This document shows, piece after piece, positions 52,471 to 64,000 of a DNA stretch of 64,000 nt. The notes under the pieces were generated by a model. It saw only the letters and a program-made list of their open reading frames with translations, searched no databases and had not been told where the DNA came from. Source of the DNA: Salipaludibacillus agaradhaerens (GTDB taxonomy: Bacteria > Bacillota > Bacilli > Bacillales > Salisediminibacteriaceae); NCBI RefSeq assembly GCF_002019735.1, contig NZ_KV917378.1, positions 3,684,869 through 3,748,868 of the forward strand, read 5' to 3'. Every line of letters begins with the position of its first letter. The first letter of the stretch is position 1. The position numbers and the translations under genes were made by a program.

Positions 52471-53814
52471 ATGAATGCAGTGGTTATAGCGGTATTAATT
52501 ATGATTGTCTTAAGTTTATTAAGAATTCACGTTGTTATTGCTCTTATTATTGGGGGAATAACTGGAGGATTAGTGGCTGGCTTTACACTTGTAGAAACGA
52601 TTGAGGTTTTTAGCGAGGGACTGAGCTCTAATGTCACTGTTGCACTCAGTTATGCTATGTTGGGAGCCTTTGCTGTTGGGATAAGTTATACTGGATTACC
52701 TAATGCGATGGTTAAATCAGCTATTAAACTAGTTGGTAGAGAACAAGAAACACATAGAAAAACAATGACGAAAGTTCTACTCTTATTTTCTATTGCAATT
52801 GTAGCATCGTTTTCTCAAAATTTAGTTCCTGTTCACATTGCATTTATTCCGCTATTTATTCCGCCACTTTTAAAGGTGTTTAATGAATTAAATATGGATA
52901 GAAGGGCGACTGCTACAGCCTTAACATTCGGATTGAAGGCGCCTTATATATTAATTCCGGCGGGGTATGGTCTAATCTTTCATGAGATTATTGTATCTAA
53001 TATGAATGAGAGTGGAATGGTTGTAAACATGAGTATGGTACCGAAAGCAATGTTACTTCCAGTTATCGGTATGTTGGTTGGTTTGGCATTAGCGATATTT
53101 GTCAGCTACCGTAAACCAAGAAATTATTTGACACAGGAGTTGACTACATCGGGCGATTCTGAAGAACATTCGTTTACATGGCCTGGTATATTTGTTGGTG
53201 TAGCAGCTATTGTCTCAGTGCTTGTTTCACAAGTTTTAACTAAATCAATGGTGTTTGGCGCACTAACCGGTCTAATTATTTTATATGTTTATTTTGGTTA
53301 CCTTCATCTCACGAAAAAATTAAGGTTAAGTCAGTCTGAAGAGTTACTAACCGATGGTATGAAAATGCTGGCATTTATAGGGTTCGTGATGATTTCGGCT
53401 GGTGGATTTGCAGAAGTGATTAGGGAAACCGGACATGTGGATCAACTTGTTGCAAGTGTTTCAGGATGGATCGGTCATAATCATGGTCTAGCAGCACTTA
53501 TCATGTTAATTCTAGGGTTATTAATTACAATGGGAATTGGTTCATCATTTGCTACGATTCCTATTATTGCAGCAATCTATGTTCCTTTAGCTGCTGCAAT
53601 TGGCCTTTCACCTTTGGCGACTATTGCATTAATAGGTACTGCTGGTGCATTAGGTGATGCTGGCTCCCCTGCTTCGGATAGCACTTTAGGGCCGTCGGCT
53701 GGGCTTAATGCAGACGGTCAGCACAATCATATATGGGATACCTGTGTACCGACATTTTTACACTTTAATATTCCATTAATTATTTTTGGTTGGCTTGCAG
53801 CACTTATTTTATAG
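52471..53814 (+). CDS. yuiF: YuiF, NhaC-type amino-acid transporter
   Basis: The 447-residue membrane protein has about 11 segments and the YuiF/NhaC-like features: AVGISYTGLPNAMVKSAIKLVG in pieces, ASFSQNLVPVHIAFIPLFIPPLL and DAGSPASDSTLGPSAGLNADGQH. In B. subtilis YuiF is annotated as a probable amino-acid (histidine) transporter. AAAAAGGGGATTCAAGT precedes ATG 52471. The gene is monocistronic, ending in an unusually long hairpin. Substrate here is inferred from homology only. Confidence 0.88.
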   Translation: MNAVVIAVLIMIVLSLLRIHVVIALIIGGITGGLVAGFTLVETIEVFSEGLSSNVTVALSYAMLGAFAVGISYTGLPNAMVKSAIKLVGREQETHRKTMTKVLLLFSIAIVASFSQNLVPVHIAFIPLFIPPLLKVFNELNMDRRATATALTFGLKAPYILIPAGYGLIFHEIIVSNMNESGMVVNMSMVPKAMLLPVIGMLVGLALAIFVSYRKPRNYLTQELTTSGDSEEHSFTWPGIFVGVAAIVSVLVSQVLTKSMVFGALTGLIILYVYFGYLHLTKKLRLSQSEELLTDGMKMLAFIGFVMISAGGFAEVIRETGHVDQLVASVSGWIGHNHGLAALIMLILGLLITMGIGSSFATIPIIAAIYVPLAAAIGLSPLATIALIGTAGALGDAGSPASDSTLGPSAGLNADGQHNHIWDTCVPTFLHFNIPLIIFGWLAALIL

Positions 53815-53831
53815 AAGGTAGGAAAAATAGC

Positions 53832-53879
53832 AGTATAGAGACGAGCAGGGGGATGGTGAACCCTGCTCGTTTCTATACT
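53832..53879. terminator. Long hairpin between yuiF and bioY
   Basis: A 19-pair stem (AGTATAGA-G-ACGAGCAGGG with CCCTGCTCGT-T-TCTATACT, one G-U pair) with a 10-base loop lies between converging genes. There is no U-run, as for the hairpin at 48164. Confidence 0.6.
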
Positions 53880-53917
53880 ATATAGAAGATGGTTCTTTAT
53901 AGCTGTAGGAAACATTA

Positions 53918-54505
53918 TTATGACGCTTCTTTCATTGAACTGGAGAAAGTTTGCGCTTTTTTTAATTTTGGAGCAACACTTGCTGTAAAAAGTGCGAGGA
54001 TAAAATCTTTAGCAAAGAAAGGCCCCATGCTAATAGCGATTGTAGTGAATTGGATATTCTCTAATTGAAGTATGACACTACTATGAAAGTAAAGATAAGG
54101 AACGCCAATAAAGTAGTTTACTAAAAGTCCAATAAGTGATGCTTTAAAGTAGGTTGTGGAAGTTGGCTCAGTCTTTCCTTCTACAAGTTTTCCTGATACG
54201 TAAGCGATGGCTACAAAAGAAAGTAAGAACCCTAAAGTTGGGGAAGCGAGAACTTGAAAGCCGCCGGAAAAACCGGCGAATACAGGTACGCCGATAAGTC
54301 CGACCATAATGTAACCAATGATAGAAAAAGCGCCTAAATTTTTTCCAAGCAAAATACCGGCTAAGATGGCAATAACGCTTTGAAATGTTAAAGGAACTGT
54401 ACCGATTGTAATAAAAGCTGTTAAATTAGCTCCTATTGCCATCAGTGCAATAAACATAGCTCCTTTTGTTAAATCACTAATGCGAAATTGTGAGGTAGAT
54501 CCCAT
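53918..54505 (-). CDS. bioY: Biotin ECF transporter S component BioY
   Basis: The 195-residue membrane protein has six segments and BioY landmarks: FIALMAIGANLTAFITIGTVPLTFQSVIAILAGILLG in pieces, VGLIGVPVFAGFSGGFQVLASPTLGFL and FIGVPYLYF. BioY binds biotin and works with ECF module proteins encoded elsewhere. A BirA operator lies immediately upstream. AGGAGTGATTGTATC precedes the ATG. It corresponds to B. subtilis yuiG next to yuiF. Confidence 0.93.
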   Translation of the reverse strand: MGSTSQFRISDLTKGAMFIALMAIGANLTAFITIGTVPLTFQSVIAILAGILLGKNLGAFSIIGYIMVGLIGVPVFAGFSGGFQVLASPTLGFLLSFVAIAYVSGKLVEGKTEPTSTTYFKASLIGLLVNYFIGVPYLYFHSSVILQLENIQFTTIAISMGPFFAKDFILALFTASVAPKLKKAQTFSSSMKEAS

Positions 54506-54522
54506 GATACAATCACTCCTAA

Positions 54523-54552
54523 TTGTTAACGTAAAATTATTTTAGTTAACAA
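54523..54552. promoter_or_regulatory. BirA operator of bioY
   Basis: TTGTTAAC and GTTAACAA are perfect inverted arms separated by 14 bases, matching the BirA binding site of Bacillus biotin genes. It lies 18 bases before the bioY start, so biotin-loaded BirA should block transcription. Confidence 0.9.
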
Positions 54553-54610
54553 TAGAGTAATCTCATCTAAGTTGTGTTGTCAACTACATTTTATATTGGT
54601 TTACATTTAT

Positions 54611-54759
54611 CCTACTCTTAAGGGGCAGTAAAACCCCCCGCCTCAAAACTTAAGAAGATTGAAAAGTTAAGTGGGGGATAAACTGCGCCTGTCCGATAAG
54701 TTAAACTAACAATCAGTGGGGATGAAGGAAAACTCCCACTGATTGAAGCTTAACTTTAT
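54611..54759 (+). mobile_element. PATE-like palindromic element, family 1, copy C
   Basis: The 149-base element follows TTTAT (54606-54610) and ends in TTTAT (54755-54759). The outer stem has partly decayed (GGGGCAGT against AACTGCGCC), and the AATCAGTGGGG / CCCACTGATT stem is retained. It sits between bioY and the rRNA promoters. From here to 55180 the sequence is AT-rich and gene-free. Confidence 0.72.
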
Positions 54760-55185
54760 GTGACGTTAAGTTGCTCTTTAAAGTGAACTTATTATAATAA
54801 TAGATTTTCGCTATCTTCTTTTTTGAACTTGAATAGGTGGAAAATCAAATATGGATATCTAACTGAAGCTTATAGTGTTTATTAATGTATATAAGTCTCC
54901 TTAATGCTTTCAGTTTGTATGAATCAATGTCATCATCCAAAGCACACGTATAAAATATTCCACTGCAGAACTTTTTTATGGCCATATGTGAATAGAGACT
55001 ATTTATCTTTGTTTGCTTGTTCGTGGGGGAAATTTAATTGTGCTATCCAAAATAATGAATGAATTAAAATGAAATTATCGCAACTAAACGTTTTGCTTGT
55101 TCATTTATAAAAACTTTTATGATGGTTTGTTTATTAGTGTCATGAACAGTTAGGGTACTCAAAGAAGAATTTTTTTGAATTACTA

Positions 55186-55214
55186 TTGACCGCAGTCGTG
55201 AAGGTCGTTATAAT
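55186..55214 (+). promoter_or_regulatory. rRNA promoter P1
   Basis: TTGACC (55186-55191) and TATAAT (55209-55214) separated by 17 bases, about 340 bases before 16S. Confidence 0.7.
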
Positions 55215-55262
55215 TTATCAAGCACATGCTATGAAGTGACAGTAAAAAGAAATAAAAAACTA

Positions 55263-55291
55263 TTGCTTTTTATTTTCTATTCTAGTATAAT
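55263..55291 (+). promoter_or_regulatory. rRNA promoter P2
   Basis: TTGCTT (55263-55268) and TATAAT (55286-55291) separated by 17 bases; a T-rich spacer follows an A-rich upstream stretch resembling an UP element. Confidence 0.65.
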
Positions 55292-55357
55292 ATTTTTTGT
55301 CGAGTTGATAGCGGTAAACATAATTTATTTATGAGATTTAAGATATAAATATAACTA

Positions 55358-55386
55358 TTGACTTTCGTGATTAAAGATGTTATATT
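55358..55386 (+). promoter_or_regulatory. rRNA promoter P3
   Basis: TTGACT (55358-55363) and TATATT (55381-55386) separated by 17 bases. The leader behind it contains CTTTGAAAACTAAACAAA, the usual Bacillus antitermination/processing region, repeated in the 16S-23S spacer as CTTTGAAAACTGGATAA. Confidence 0.7.
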
Positions 55387-55553
55387 TATAAAGTCGCTAA
55401 AAAACGACGGAATGATTTTGACCTTTGAAAACTAAACAAAAAGCCAAGCAAAGTGGGATATGAAAATATCCCGTCAAAGAAACAAAGCGTTGAGTGGAAA
55501 CACTCAACAACGCCAGACGAAAGTTTGGACATGATGTCAGAGACATCGAACTC

Positions 55554-57121
<1,568 letters not shown>

Positions 57122-57530
57122 AAGGAGCTATTAAGCTCAGCTTATTAAAACTTTGCTTTGGCTATTTTGTTTAGTTTTGAGAGGTTAAACTCTCAGATAG
57201 AAAAACTTACCCGTTGGGTAAGAATCGACCTTTGAAAACTGGATAACGAAAGACTGATAAATGACATCACCGGTTCACAATCGCTTGATTTAATCAAACG
57301 ATGAGAGAACCGAGTGTCTTAGAAAAAGGCCATTAAGACGCCTAAAACCGCCTTTTTAATAAAGGAAAGGGTTTAAGCCACCTGGTGATAAGCCAGAAGT
57401 GTGCTTAAACAAAGAGCATCAAAGAGATCGAGGAAGCAAGTGAGCGCAACACCGGAACGTACTGAGGTACGTGAGGATGGTGAGCGAACGCAGCTGCCGA
57501 CGCGCTCTGCCGATGATCTGCGGTTTAAGA
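57122..57530 (+). other. 16S-23S spacer without tRNA genes
   Basis: The 409-base spacer holds CTTTGAAAACTGGATAA (antitermination/processing), hairpins for RNase III type processing, and a GC-richer block at about 57425-57500 (GATCGAGGAAGCAAG ... ACGTGAGGATG ... GAGCGAACGCAGCTG). That block resembles the repeats inside the tRNA cluster. No tRNA is present here, unlike the Ile/Ala-containing spacers of some operons. Confidence 0.85.
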
Positions 57531-60468
<2,938 letters not shown>

Positions 60469-60550
60469 AAAGCAAGTCGTCTTTTCTCTAAGACATGATG
60501 TCCTATCAGTCCCGTTATCCAGTTTTGAAAGGTCGATAAGACCTTGATAT

Positions 60551-60668
60551 GTTCAGTGACAATCGCGGAGAGGTCACACCCGTTCCCATGCCGAACACGG
60601 TAGTTAAGCTCTCCAGCGCCGATGATAGTTGGGGGCTCTCCCCCTGTGAAAGTAGGACGTCGCTGAGC
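60551..60668 (+). rRNA. rrf: 5S ribosomal RNA
   Basis: The conserved loop sequence CCGAACACGG and the domain TTCCCATGCC are present, and the ends (TTCAGTGAC and GTCGCTGAG) can pair. It lies 82 bases after 23S. Confidence 0.95.
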
Positions 60669-60726
60669 ATATTATCTAAATATAAGCGTTTACATATTTG
60701 GAATGTTTATAAGAGGATGTTTATTT

Positions 60727-60802
60727 GGGGCCTTAGCTCAGCTGGGAGAGCGCCTGCTTTGCACGCAGGAGGTCAGCGGTTCGATCCCGCTAGGCTCCAC
60801 CA
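60727..60802 (+). tRNA. tRNA-Ala (TGC)
   Basis: Cloverleaf with acceptor stem GGGGCCT/AGGCTCC, T-loop TTCGATC and encoded CCA. The anticodon loop reads CTTTGCACG (anticodon TGC). It is the first tRNA after 5S. Confidence 0.95.
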
Positions 60803-60830
60803 TTATTATTTAAATAATCTGTTAAATTGT

Positions 60831-60907
60831 GGCGGTGTAGCTCAGCTGGCTAGAGCGTACGGTTCATACCCGTGAGGTCGGGGGTTCGATCCCCTCCGCC
60901 GCTACCA
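60831..60907 (+). tRNA. tRNA-Met (CAT)
   Basis: Acceptor GGCGGTG pairs (with G-U) with CGCCGCT; the anticodon loop is TTCATAC. The D-arm and T-arm fit elongator tRNA-Met rather than initiator. CCA is encoded. Confidence 0.93.
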
Positions 60908-60916
60908 TGAAATTTC

Positions 60917-61009
60917 GGAGGAATACCCAAGTCTGGCTGAAGGGATCGGTCTTGAAAACCGACAGGGGCTTCACGGCCCGCGGGGGTTCGAATCCCTCTT
61001 CCTCCGCCA
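60917..61009 (+). tRNA. tRNA-Ser (TGA)
   Basis: Long variable arm (AGGGGCTTCACGGCCCG region), acceptor GGAGGAA/TTCCTCC, anticodon TGA in CTTGAAA, CCA encoded; 93 bases. Confidence 0.95.
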
Positions 61010-61014
61010 TAAAA

Positions 61015-61090
61015 GGTCCCGTGGTGTAGCGGTTAACATGCCTGCCTGTCACGCAGGAGATCGCGGGTTCGATTCCCGTCGGGACCGCCA
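61015..61090 (+). tRNA. tRNA-Asp (GTC)
   Basis: Acceptor GGTCCCG/CGGGACC, anticodon GTC in CTGTCAC, CCA encoded. It is followed by the two spacer repeats. Confidence 0.95.
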
Positions 61091-61124
61091 TTTTTTAATG
61101 TTTTGTATTAGCTCATATTTTTTT

Positions 61125-61229
61125 GACGAGAAGCAAGAAGGTCAAGGAAGTGAGAGAAAGAATGACAGCGTATTTAGTATACGTGAAGGAATGAGAGAAC
61201 GAAGCTGACGAAGAAATTCGTAGCTTATC
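61125..61229 (+). repeat. tRNA-cluster spacer repeat, copy 1
   Basis: This matches 61241-61347 at nearly every base (GACGAGAAGCAAGAAGGTCA ... ATACGTGAAGGAATGAGAG ... TTCGTAGCTTATC). It contains hairpin motifs CGTATTTAGTATACG and ACGAAGAAATTCGT. A looser relative lies in the 16S-23S spacer. Confidence 0.8.
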
Positions 61230-61240
61230 ACTATTTTCTT

Positions 61241-61347
61241 GGCGAGAAGCAAGAAGGTCAAGGAAGCGAGAGAAAGAGTGACAGAGCGTATTTAGTATAC
61301 GTGAAGGAATGAGAGAACGAAGCTGACGAAGAAATTCGTAGCTTATC
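61241..61347 (+). repeat. tRNA-cluster spacer repeat, copy 2
   Basis: This is the tandem partner of 61125-61229 with a 116-base period; the main difference is two extra bases in GACAGAGCG. It ends just before tRNA-Tyr. The minus-strand ORF over the pair is spurious. Confidence 0.8.
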
Positions 61348-61360
61348 GACAAGAAAATTT

Positions 61361-61445
61361 GGAGGGGTAGCGAAGTGGCTAAACGCGGCGGACTGTAAAT
61401 CCGCTCCCTACGGGTTCGGGAGTTCGAATCTCTCCCCCTCCACCA
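61361..61445 (+). tRNA. tRNA-Tyr (GTA)
   Basis: Long variable arm (CTCCCTACGGGTTCGGGAG region), acceptor GGAGGGG/CCCCTCC, anticodon GTA in CTGTAAA, CCA encoded; 85 bases. Confidence 0.95.
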
Positions 61446-61449
61446 TCAC

Positions 61450-61523
61450 AGGGGTATAGTTTAATGGTAAAACGAAGGTCTCCAAAACCTTTGATGTGGG
61501 TTCGATTCCTACTACCCCTGCCA
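61450..61523 (+). tRNA. tRNA-Trp (CCA)
   Basis: Acceptor AGGGGTA/TACCCCT, anticodon CCA in CTCCAAA, 3' CCA encoded; four bases after tRNA-Tyr. Confidence 0.95.
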
Positions 61524-61533
61524 TCATTTTTAT

Positions 61534-61610
61534 GGCGGTTGTGGCGAAGTGGTTAACGCACCGGATTGTGGTTCCGGCATTCGTGGGTTCGATTCCCATC
61601 AGCCGCCCCA
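61534..61610 (+). tRNA. tRNA-His (GTG)
   Basis: The extra 5' G (G-1, 61534) opposite C73 is encoded, as required for histidyl-tRNA. The anticodon loop is TTGTGGT (GTG), CCA encoded. Confidence 0.95.
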
Positions 61611-61626
61611 TTAATTTAATCTTTAT

Positions 61627-61701
61627 AGGCCCATAGCCAAGCGGTAAGGCATCGGATTTTGATTCCGTGACGCGCAGGTTCGAATCCTGCTGGGCCTGCC
61701 A
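61627..61701 (+). tRNA. tRNA-Gln (TTG)
   Basis: Acceptor AGGCCCA/TGGGCCT, anticodon TTG in TTTTGAT, T-stem GCAGG/CCTGC, CCA encoded. Confidence 0.94.
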
Positions 61702-61710
61702 TTTTAATAT

Positions 61711-61785
61711 GCGGGAATAGCTCAGTGGTAGAGCACCACCTTGCCAAGGTGGGGGTCGCGGGTTCGAATCCCGTTTCCCGCTCCA
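61711..61785 (+). tRNA. tRNA-Gly (GCC)
   Basis: Acceptor GCGGGAA/TTCCCGC, anticodon GCC in TTGCCAA, CCA encoded; one base before tRNA-Arg. Confidence 0.95.
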
Positions 61786-61786
61786 T

Positions 61787-61863
61787 GCGCCCGTAGCTCA
61801 ATTGGATAGAGTGTCTGACTACGGATCAGAAGGTTAGGGGTTCGACTCCTCTCGGGCGCGCCA
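61787..61863 (+). tRNA. tRNA-Arg (ACG)
   Basis: Acceptor GCGCCCG/CGGGCGC, anticodon ACG in CTACGGA, where A34 is the target of TadA deamination. An AT-rich 84-base gap follows before the next tRNA. Confidence 0.95.
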
Positions 61864-61947
61864 TTTTAAATTTTCTAATTTGCTAAGTACATAAGCAGTC
61901 ATAACATTCTTCAAGGATATAATTCTAAAATCTAAATATAATCACAT

Positions 61948-62021
61948 GCGGGTGTAGTTTAGTGGTAAAACCTCAGCCTTCCAAGCTGATGACGAGGGTT
62001 CGATTCCCTTCACCCGCTCCA
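61948..62021 (+). tRNA. tRNA-Gly (TCC)
   Basis: Acceptor GCGGGTG/CACCCGC, anticodon TCC in CTTCCAA, CCA encoded. It is the second glycine isoacceptor in the cluster. Confidence 0.95.
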
Positions 62022-62037
62022 CTTTATTTTTCTTTGT

Positions 62038-62114
<77 letters not shown>

Positions 62115-62117
62115 TAT

Positions 62118-62192
62118 TCCACAGTAGCTCAGTGGTAGAGCAATCGGCTGTTAACCGATCGGTCGTAGGTTCGAATCCTACCTGTGGAGCCA
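62118..62192 (+). tRNA. tRNA-Asn (GTT)
   Basis: Acceptor TCCACAG/CTGTGGA, anticodon GTT in CTGTTAA, CCA encoded. Confidence 0.95.
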
Positions 62193-62196
62193 TTAA

Positions 62197-62287
62197 GGAG
62201 AAGTACCCAAGTGGCTGAAGGGGCGCCCCTGCTAAGGGTGTAGGTCGTGTAAACGGCGCGAGGGTTCAAATCCCTCCTTCTCCGCCA
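62197..62287 (+). tRNA. tRNA-Ser (GCT)
   Basis: Long variable arm, acceptor GGAGAAG/CTTCTCC, anticodon GCT in CTGCTAA, CCA encoded; 91 bases. Confidence 0.95.
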
Positions 62288-62298
62288 CTTTTTTGTTT

Positions 62299-62373
62299 GG
62301 CCCGTTGGTCAAGTGGTTAAGACACCGCCCTTTCACGGCGGTAACACGGGTTCGAATCCCGTACGGGTCACCA
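62299..62373 (+). tRNA. tRNA-Glu (TTC)
   Basis: Acceptor GGCCCGT/ACGGGTC, anticodon TTC in CTTTCAC, CCA encoded. It is the last tRNA of the cluster. Confidence 0.95.
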
Positions 62374-62415
62374 TTATTTATCTATTTCTAATACACAATA
62401 CCTTTAGTTAAATAA

Positions 62416-62438
62416 ACACTAAGTTATTAACTTAGTGT
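62416..62438 (+). terminator. Hairpin after the tRNA cluster
   Basis: ACACTAAGTT and AACTTAGTGT form a 10-base stem with a three-base loop 43 bases after tRNA-Glu. It lacks a U-run; it may be the terminator, cut from its downstream sequence by the IS element that begins 25 bases later. Confidence 0.5.
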
Positions 62439-62493
62439 GAACCCTCGAAAAAGCTAATGAACTGACCTAGAAAAATGAGATTTAAAAAAACAC

Positions 62494-63374
62494 CTAGGCT
62501 GCCATACTCCTGAATTCTACTGGGGTATGGCAGTTTAACTTTTTAAATGGTCGTATATAATTGTAATAATACATGTACGTTTCTACTTTTTCTAGTACAA
62601 TAGAATTTGTAAGGTGCACTCGTTGCTGAGTGCTGAATTCTTCCGACTTTAGTGAGGAATGGAAGGATTCAATGACGGCATTATCAAAGCAGTTGCCTTT
62701 CCGAGACATGCTTGTGGTAATGCCTTTTTCTTTTGCTTTTTCTTGAAATTTATAGGATGTATACTGAGCTCCTTGGTCACTGTGTAATAGGACGCCATAA
62801 GTCTCCCTACCTCTACAAGCATCTTCTAAAGTGTTTATCACGAGCGAGAGATCTTGTTTATCACTGATTCGATAGGCAATAATTTCGTTGTTATACAAGT
62901 CCATTATGGTTGATAAATATAGCATCTTTTCACCATAAGGTAAGTATGTAATGTCAGTCACCCACTTTTGATTCGAACTCTCTGCGGAGAAATGTTGTTC
63001 TAACAGGTTCCCAACCACAAGTTTACTTTCCCCAGCTATATAGGATTGTCGCTTTGGCTTTACGCGACATTGGATATTAAACTTCTGCATGATCTTCTGA
63101 ACGGTGTTTCGATTGACGTTAATATGATGTTCCTTTTTAAGAAGATCCCTCACCATTCGATGCCCGACTCTATATTTAAATTCTTTACAAATAGTTAATA
63201 CCAATTGTTCTAAAGGTTTAGGTTTCCAAGATGTCTTTCTCCAACGATAATAAGTTGACTGGGAACATTCAAACAATCACAAATCGACGTAATCGTGTAT
63301 TTAGACTTCAATATTTCAACCAATTCTACGAATGCTTCTGGCACCACTTCCTTTCGATTTCCTGGTACTTTCCC
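62494..63374 (-). pseudogene. IS3-family transposase OrfB (DDE domain), frameshifted
   Basis: The DDE integrase domain is complete: WVTDITYL, LHSDQGAQYTS and NCFDNAVIESFHSSLKSE supply the three acidic residues, and the end is HTPVEFRSM. The expected -1 frame leaving orfA at 63374 reads VPGNRKEVVPEAFVELVEIL...ICDCLNV, but then loses the frame near 63261-63265. SQSTYYRWRK continues one frame over. One base (a T before CCC on the minus strand) seems to be missing, so the fusion transposase would be truncated. The intact downstream ORF (62494-63276) starts only at an internal TTG. Confidence 0.75.
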
Positions 63375-63655
63375 AACAGTTCTTCTCTCATTTCATAATA
63401 GGACAATTTTCTTTTTAACAGGTCAATTTCGCTCATATCCTCTGATCCTTTTCCATACTTATACTGCTTTCCAGCAGGTTGAGCTAATCGTTGTTCTTCT
63501 CCTTTTCTATACCATCTCATCCAAGTCTTAATCTGTGTTTTATTTTTAATGCCAAAGCGTGCCATCAATTCTTTATTCGTATACTCTCCTGTTAACTTTA
63601 ATCGAATAACCTCTTTTTTTATTTCTTCTGGATAAACATTATTTTTTCGGCCCAT
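63326..63655 (-). CDS. IS3-family transposase OrfA (helix-turn-helix)
   Basis: The 109-residue protein has the IS3 OrfA helix-turn-helix (EEIKKEVIRLKLTGEYTNKELMARFGIKNKTQIKTWMRWY in pieces) and a C-terminal leucine-rich helix (DLLKRKLSYYEMREELL). It binds the inverted repeats and joins OrfB by -1 frameshifting. The slippery heptamer G-GGA-AAG lies at 63368-63374 (minus strand) within the overlap. ATG 63655 follows GGAGGTGTTTTTCTT. Confidence 0.85.
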   Translation of the reverse strand: MGRKNNVYPEEIKKEVIRLKLTGEYTNKELMARFGIKNKTQIKTWMRWYRKGEEQRLAQPAGKQYKYGKGSEDMSEIDLLKRKLSYYEMREELLGKYQEIERKWCQKHS

Positions 63656-63736
63656 AAGAAAAACACCTCCAAATTTGTCGTTAAGTTTATATACGACTAT
63701 GGGGGTGTTTTTTCCTTGTCTCATTTAATTAGGTCA

Positions 63737-64000
63737 CTCTACTAATGCTTTCGGGGGTTTTTATTTAGACTTAATTTCCTCGGATAATGTGGTATTATAG
63801 TTTGTGATGTATGATGGGGGGGGATTGAACAAAGTCATTTTGATGGAAAAGAAAAACATCAAGTTATAATGATGGAGAAAATTCAAAAAAGAAAACTGTT
63901 GGATATAATGCGTGACCTTTCTGTAAAACAGTGAAAAGCTATTTAAGGAAAAAGGGGGCCATGTCCAAGTGATCGTGGTGGCCATGAGATGTTCATTTAA
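63737..64000. other. Window end without a supported gene
   Basis: Two short plus-strand frames (from 63826 and 63872) and a minus-strand frame (63761-63985) lack good support. A plus-strand frame from about 63918 (KLFKEKGGHVQVIVVAM) is open to the window end and could belong to a gene continuing outside. Confidence 0.3.

Larger units (their letters stand above)
62463..63736 (-). mobile_element. IS3-family insertion sequence (about 1,274 bases)
   Basis: Terminal inverted repeats are visible: TGACCTAGAAAAATGAGA at the left and TGACCTAATTAAATGAGA on the opposite strand at the right, both continuing into an A-rich run and ACACC. Inside lie orfA and orfB of an IS3/IS150-like transposase on the minus strand. 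No short target duplication is obvious at the ends (AAC left, CTC right). It inserted just behind the tRNA cluster. Confidence 0.85.

Noticed and set aside
61125-61347. Possible CRISPR-like array
   Set aside because: Only two long units with no constant short repeat or unique spacers; no cas genes in the window.
63761-63985. 74-codon minus-strand ORF near the window end
   Set aside because: Low-complexity composition from AT-rich DNA and no start signal.

Overview
The window looks like the chromosome of a low-GC, endospore-forming Bacillaceae, probably salt- or alkali-adapted. The sporulation genes yunB, lytH, yutC and yutH, the gene order shared with the B. subtilis yun/yut/yuz/yum/yui region, and the 16S sequence all point to Bacillus in the wide sense. 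Sodium-type carriers (NhaC family, NSS symporter, TRAP) and an acidic exported binding protein fit a haloalkaliphile, but that last step is inference and I do not name a genus.

Layout. 1-9.8 kb is accessory sequence: a frameshifted membrane protein, a TPR protein, a degenerate protein kinase, a GNAT acetyltransferase, an FMN-type split-barrel protein, two SAM methyltransferases, TrmO, a P-loop kinase, RtcB, gene debris and palindromic mobile repeats. 10.6-16.5 kb holds yunF, yunE, yunD, an HD-GYP phosphodiesterase, thyA and dfrA. 17.2-20.9 kb is a minus-strand ABC transporter/PadR operon with a near-perfect operator, followed by an integrase relic. 21.3-37.6 kb is conserved core: yunB, a lysine-riboswitch-controlled NhaC antiporter, an NSS symporter, lytH, lipA, yutC, yutD, glpX, yutE, a SufR-like regulator, yutF, pgpA, yutH, a hydroxyacid dehydrogenase and a nucleotidyltransferase. 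37.6-45.4 kb carries Fe-S and redox genes (nfuA/yutI, yuzD, yutJ, yuzB, mqnE, yutM, yumC, yumB). 46.5-54.5 kb holds yuiA, yuiB, yuiC, yuiD, a TRAP transporter (order Q-M-P), yuiF and bioY under a BirA box. 55.2-62.4 kb is a complete rRNA operon (three promoter-like sites, 16S, 23S, 5S) continuing into 15 tRNA genes. An IS3-family element with a broken orfB closes the window.

How the parts work together. Several neighbours form plausible modules: thyA-dfrA for the dTMP/folate cycle; nfuA, yutM, the SufR-like regulator and lipA around Fe-S cluster supply and use; yumC, yumB and yutJ as flavin oxidoreductases; riboswitch or repressor control of lysine (NhaC) and biotin (BioY) uptake; PadR with its own ABC exporter.

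Most notable observation. Six short palindromic elements in two families all abut TTTAT on the left and end in TTTAT on the right. This is the signature of non-autonomous IS200/IS605-type elements. One copy splits a small membrane-protein gene, and removing it restores the reading frame. No tnpA, tnpB, CRISPR array or recognisable defence system is present. I did not find a convincing wholly new multi-gene system.
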